64,000 bases of DNA from [Mycobacterium] crassicus (lineage in GTDB: Bacteria; Actinomycetota; Actinomycetes; Mycobacteriales; Mycobacteriaceae): contig NZ_CP084029.1 of assembly GCF_020181615.1 (NCBI RefSeq), positions 847,157 through 911,156 of the forward strand, in the 5' to 3' direction. Numbering within the stretch: position 1 is the stretch's first letter; every line of letters begins with the position of its first letter. Shown here piece by piece: positions 62,010-64,000 of this stretch. The translations under genes were made by a program, and so were the position numbers. The notes below the pieces were generated by a model that had not been told where the DNA came from, made no database searches, and worked only from the letters and a program-made list of their open reading frames with translations.

Positions 62010-62031
62010 CCGAATCCTTGAACGACGAAAG

Positions 62032-62059
62032 CCGCCCCCAACCGTGTGGTTGGGGGCGG
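62032..62059 (+). terminator. Strong hairpin terminator after the membrane-protein gene
   Basis: A perfect 12-base stem (CCGCCCCCAACC with its complement) and a GTGT loop lie 23 bases after the stop at 62009. There is no long T-run, so it is an intrinsic-like or partly Rho-dependent terminator, or a bidirectional one between convergent genes. Confidence 0.65.
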
Positions 62060-62150
62060 TGATGTTTGGTGAGGTGCCCTTGGCAAGGAGAGTGCCGAGG
62101 GACCCTCACCCGGGAGGGTAACCCCGGGGTGGGGGTTGATGTGTGCAGGA

Positions 62151-62390
62151 TCAGATGGTGCGGACCGCGGCCGGGTCGGCCAGCGCGGTGCACCCGTCGG
62201 CCAGCACCGGCGCGTAGATGATGGTGTCGCAGGTGGTGCAGCGCCAGGTCGTGTGCCCGCCGCACCCGCACGGTTGATGCCCGACCAGCACCCGGCCCGG
62301 CCTGAACTGGTGACCGATCGGACAGTGAGTCGGGGGCCGGATGACGAACTGGCCACCCGTGATCTGAACCAGATCACCCACCGCGGACAT
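62151..62390 (-). CDS. Small zinc-ribbon protein
   Basis: A 79-residue protein with THCPIGHQFRPGRVLVGHQP and CGCGGHTTWRCTTCDTIIYA. The Cys and His residues (C-x-x-x-H, C-x-C, H-x-x-W-x-C-x-x-C) suggest one or two zinc-binding knuckles. Similar small zinc-ribbon proteins occur in mycobacterial phages and integrated elements. It is convergent with the membrane-protein gene. No function is assigned. Confidence 0.65.
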   Translation of the reverse strand: MSAVGDLVQITGGQFVIRPPTHCPIGHQFRPGRVLVGHQPCGCGGHTTWRCTTCDTIIYAPVLADGCTALADPAAVRTI

Positions 62391-62672
62391 GCTGGGCAGT
62401 GTAGGCCGGGGTCGTCGAACTCGGCCGGAAGTCGGACACGGGCCGCGTCATGCCCCATTTGGTCGGACGGACGTGCTTAAGCTTGGTCCGGGCAAATAAA
62501 TGATGTTTGCCCTCGGAAACGCCGAGGCCCTGCCGGAGCGGACTCCAGCAGGGCTCGTGTGTGTCTTGGTCGACGCCACGATCCTAAGCGATATGCGCCC
62601 ATGCAGCGTGAAATCGCCGCTGTGTGTCTCCTGCAACTTGGCATCTCCGGTCGGGATAAATGGGGAGAGCTA

Positions 62673-63413
62673 ATGACCAGAAACGACGAACCCAGCGCAT
62701 CGCCGTCGAGGAAGGATCAGACGGCCACCTTCTTCATCGATGAGTCCGGCGCCAAAGCCAGCAGTGGAACATTCTTCGTGGTTGCGGGCATCAAGTGCCG
62801 CCATCCTGGCCGTTTACAACGGCAGATAGAAGCCCTGCGCGACCGCCGCGGCTACCGCGACGAGTTCAAATTCTCGCGGATCAACCGGGACCGGATGCCA
62901 ATCTTCCGTGACCTCGTAGAGATCGTCGCCGCGTCGGATGTTCGGATCGTAGGTTCGGTGGCCGACCGTACCCGGACAGACAATCCGTTCCGATGCAACG
63001 ATGAAGAATGGCAGGTGCACGCCCGCATCGCCGCGAGATTGATCCACGGCAACACCAGCGTCGGAGAAGTCGTTGCGGCCGTTCTTGACCATCGCTCGAC
63101 GAAGCCGAACGTTTCGTTCGGCGACACTGTCAAGGGCATGGCTAACCACCGGCTTAAGAGCCCAACCCTGGTCAGCGCCATCACGGTGGACTCAAAGGCC
63201 AATGACCTTCTGCAGGTGGCAGACCTGGTTGCCGGTGCGATCGCGAATCATCGACGTGAGCCCAACCCCAAGACCATCGGTCACAAGGCGCAGATCGCGT
63301 GGGATCTCGCCCAAAGTATCGGGGTGCGCAACTTCTGCACCGATGCCCGCCAGGGACGCGTCAACGTGATGACCATCAACCGAACGCGACGAGGGCAGTC
63401 AACCGGTGGCTGA
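62673..63413 (+). CDS. DUF3800 domain protein
   Basis: The ATG at 62673 has GGGGAGAG four bases upstream, giving 246 residues; a 38-residue in-frame extension upstream looks non-coding. ATFFIDESGAKASSGTFFVV is the DUF3800 N-terminal motif with the conserved Asp-Glu-Ser-Gly, and DSKANDLLQVADLVAGAIAN is the matching C-terminal motif with Lys-x-Asn-Asp. The fold is RNase H-like, and the family occurs widely in phages, elements and defence neighbourhoods. Its biochemical role is unknown. Confidence 0.85.
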   Translation: MTRNDEPSASPSRKDQTATFFIDESGAKASSGTFFVVAGIKCRHPGRLQRQIEALRDRRGYRDEFKFSRINRDRMPIFRDLVEIVAASDVRIVGSVADRTRTDNPFRCNDEEWQVHARIAARLIHGNTSVGEVVAAVLDHRSTKPNVSFGDTVKGMANHRLKSPTLVSAITVDSKANDLLQVADLVAGAIANHRREPNPKTIGHKAQIAWDLAQSIGVRNFCTDARQGRVNVMTINRTRRGQSTGG

Positions 63414-63683
63414 CTGCCCTCGTGCACAAGTTGTGTGAGCGGCCCTCATTCCGCTCGAAATTTTTCACACGGGTTGTGAGCCCGATATCTCTGACCCGTG
63501 CGCGCAACTGTGAGCCCGAAGCTCTGGTCGCGCCACTGAAGTTACCACCGTTGCCAGCAGATCGGCAAGATTTCGACATCACCGGGCCGGACTAGTTACA
63601 CGAGTGTAATACCAGGTCAAGACGATCACTAGCGGCCGCCACCGCGAAATCGGGCCTGCGCTACGGGCCAAACTAAACCCACC
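63414..63683. other. Non-coding gap with a repeated word
   Basis: No gene is seen. TGTGAGCCCGA occurs at 63475-63485 and again at 63509-63519, and a related GTGTGAGC is at 63433-63440. These could be binding sites. No other structure is evident. Confidence 0.4.
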
Positions 63684-63914
63684 TCATGGCCGACGGCGCT
63701 TCCAGTAGGTGATGACGTGCAGTGGGTCGCCGCGGGCGGGGATGATGCCGAGTAGGTGTGCGGCGAGGTAGGTGATCACCGCGCGGGTGAGCCAGGGCCG
63801 GGCCTGGTGGTACCGCCCGGCCGCGGCGGACAGGGTTTCGCGCCCGCAGAGGTCCCAGGCGGTGACGCCGGCGGCCAGCATCAGCCAGGCTCGGTCAGCC
63901 GGTCGGAGTGCCAC
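63684..63914 (-). CDS. Small mycobacteriophage-type membrane protein
   Basis: A 76-residue protein from GTG 63914. MALRPADRAWLMLAAGVTAW, then AVITYLAAHLLGIIPARGDP and HVITYWKRRRP resemble a short family of mycobacteriophage and prophage proteins with one or two hydrophobic segments (DUF7427-like by recollection). It overlaps the upstream partial gene by 20 bases, as is common in phage operons. The function is unknown. Confidence 0.65.
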   Translation of the reverse strand: MALRPADRAWLMLAAGVTAWDLCGRETLSAAAGRYHQARPWLTRAVITYLAAHLLGIIPARGDPLHVITYWKRRRP

Positions 63915-63999
63915 CGGATTCCAGGGCCCGTTGGGTGTGCCAGCGGCGTTCGAACTCCAGGAACGGCACGTGCTGGGGAACCTCAGCCGCGATTCGTTC
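63895..63999 (-). CDS. Partial phage-type gene, 5' end outside the window
   Basis: The frame is open to the right edge and stops at 63895-63897. The visible C-terminal residues include IAAEVPQHVPFLEFERRWHT and end in GGTPTG. The reading frame runs into the GTG of the downstream gene with a 20-base overlap. Too little is visible to name it. Its closeness to the phage-type gene suggests the same operon. Confidence 0.55.
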   Translation of the reverse strand, partial: ERIAAEVPQHVPFLEFERRWHTQRALESGGTPTG

Positions 64000-64000
64000 G

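Overview
The window is high-GC DNA with densely packed genes, many start-stop overlaps of the ATGA or GTGA type, frequent GTG starts, and gene families typical of mycobacteria: YrbE permeases, a TIGR00027-type methyltransferase, a DUF222/HNH protein, an F420-type LLM oxidoreductase, and large numbers of acyl-CoA dehydrogenases and CoA transferases. It most likely comes from an environmental Mycobacterium/Mycolicibacterium or a close relative. This is inferred from gene content; no rRNA or complete tRNA is present.

Positions 1-47,200 form a very large acyl-CoA catabolism region. It contains a zinc-free quinone oxidoreductase, a carboxyltransferase, an APH-like kinase, five crotonases, three acyl-CoA synthetases, four family III CoA transferases, six intact acyl-CoA dehydrogenases (two as unequal pairs) and the 3' stub of another. 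It also has two thiolases (one with its Zn-ribbon/OB partner), three SDR/quinone-type oxidoreductases, an unusual ThDP enzyme, a split B12 mutase, two orphan YrbE permeases, an amidohydrolase and several regulators (TetR x3, MerR, GntR/HutC). A 17-bp palindrome of the type TGAGAAT-N3-ATTCTCA recurs upstream of several of these operons, which suggests one local repressor controls much of the region. The TetR gene at 14279-14929 is the best candidate for it.

Positions 47,207-59,371 look like a separate biosynthetic locus. On the minus strand are an isoprenyl diphosphate synthase and a squalene/phytoene-synthase-like protein. Divergent from them is a plus-strand operon encoding an AfsA-like (gamma-butyrolactone synthase family) protein, an ICMT-type membrane methyltransferase, an ATP-grasp/PEP-utilising phosphotransferase resembling rifampicin phosphotransferase in architecture, a cytochrome P450 and a UbiA prenyltransferase. 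Convergent on this operon are a second prenyl-synthase-like protein and an MMPL exporter. All three transcription units carry the same roughly 54-bp upstream module at 49584-49637, 49679-49732 and 59538-59591. This ties them into one regulon and predicts a prenylated, methylated, oxidised small molecule that is exported. I regard this as the most interesting system in the window.

Positions 59,708-64,000 hold the left end of an integrated element. There is a 3' half of a tRNA-Lys(UUU) gene (attL), then an intact tyrosine integrase, a small HTH excisionase-like gene and several small phage-type genes (a zinc-ribbon protein, a DUF3800 protein, a mycobacteriophage-type membrane protein). The geometry predicts that the intact tRNA-Lys lies beyond the right edge of the window and that the terpenoid-like cluster lies outside this element.
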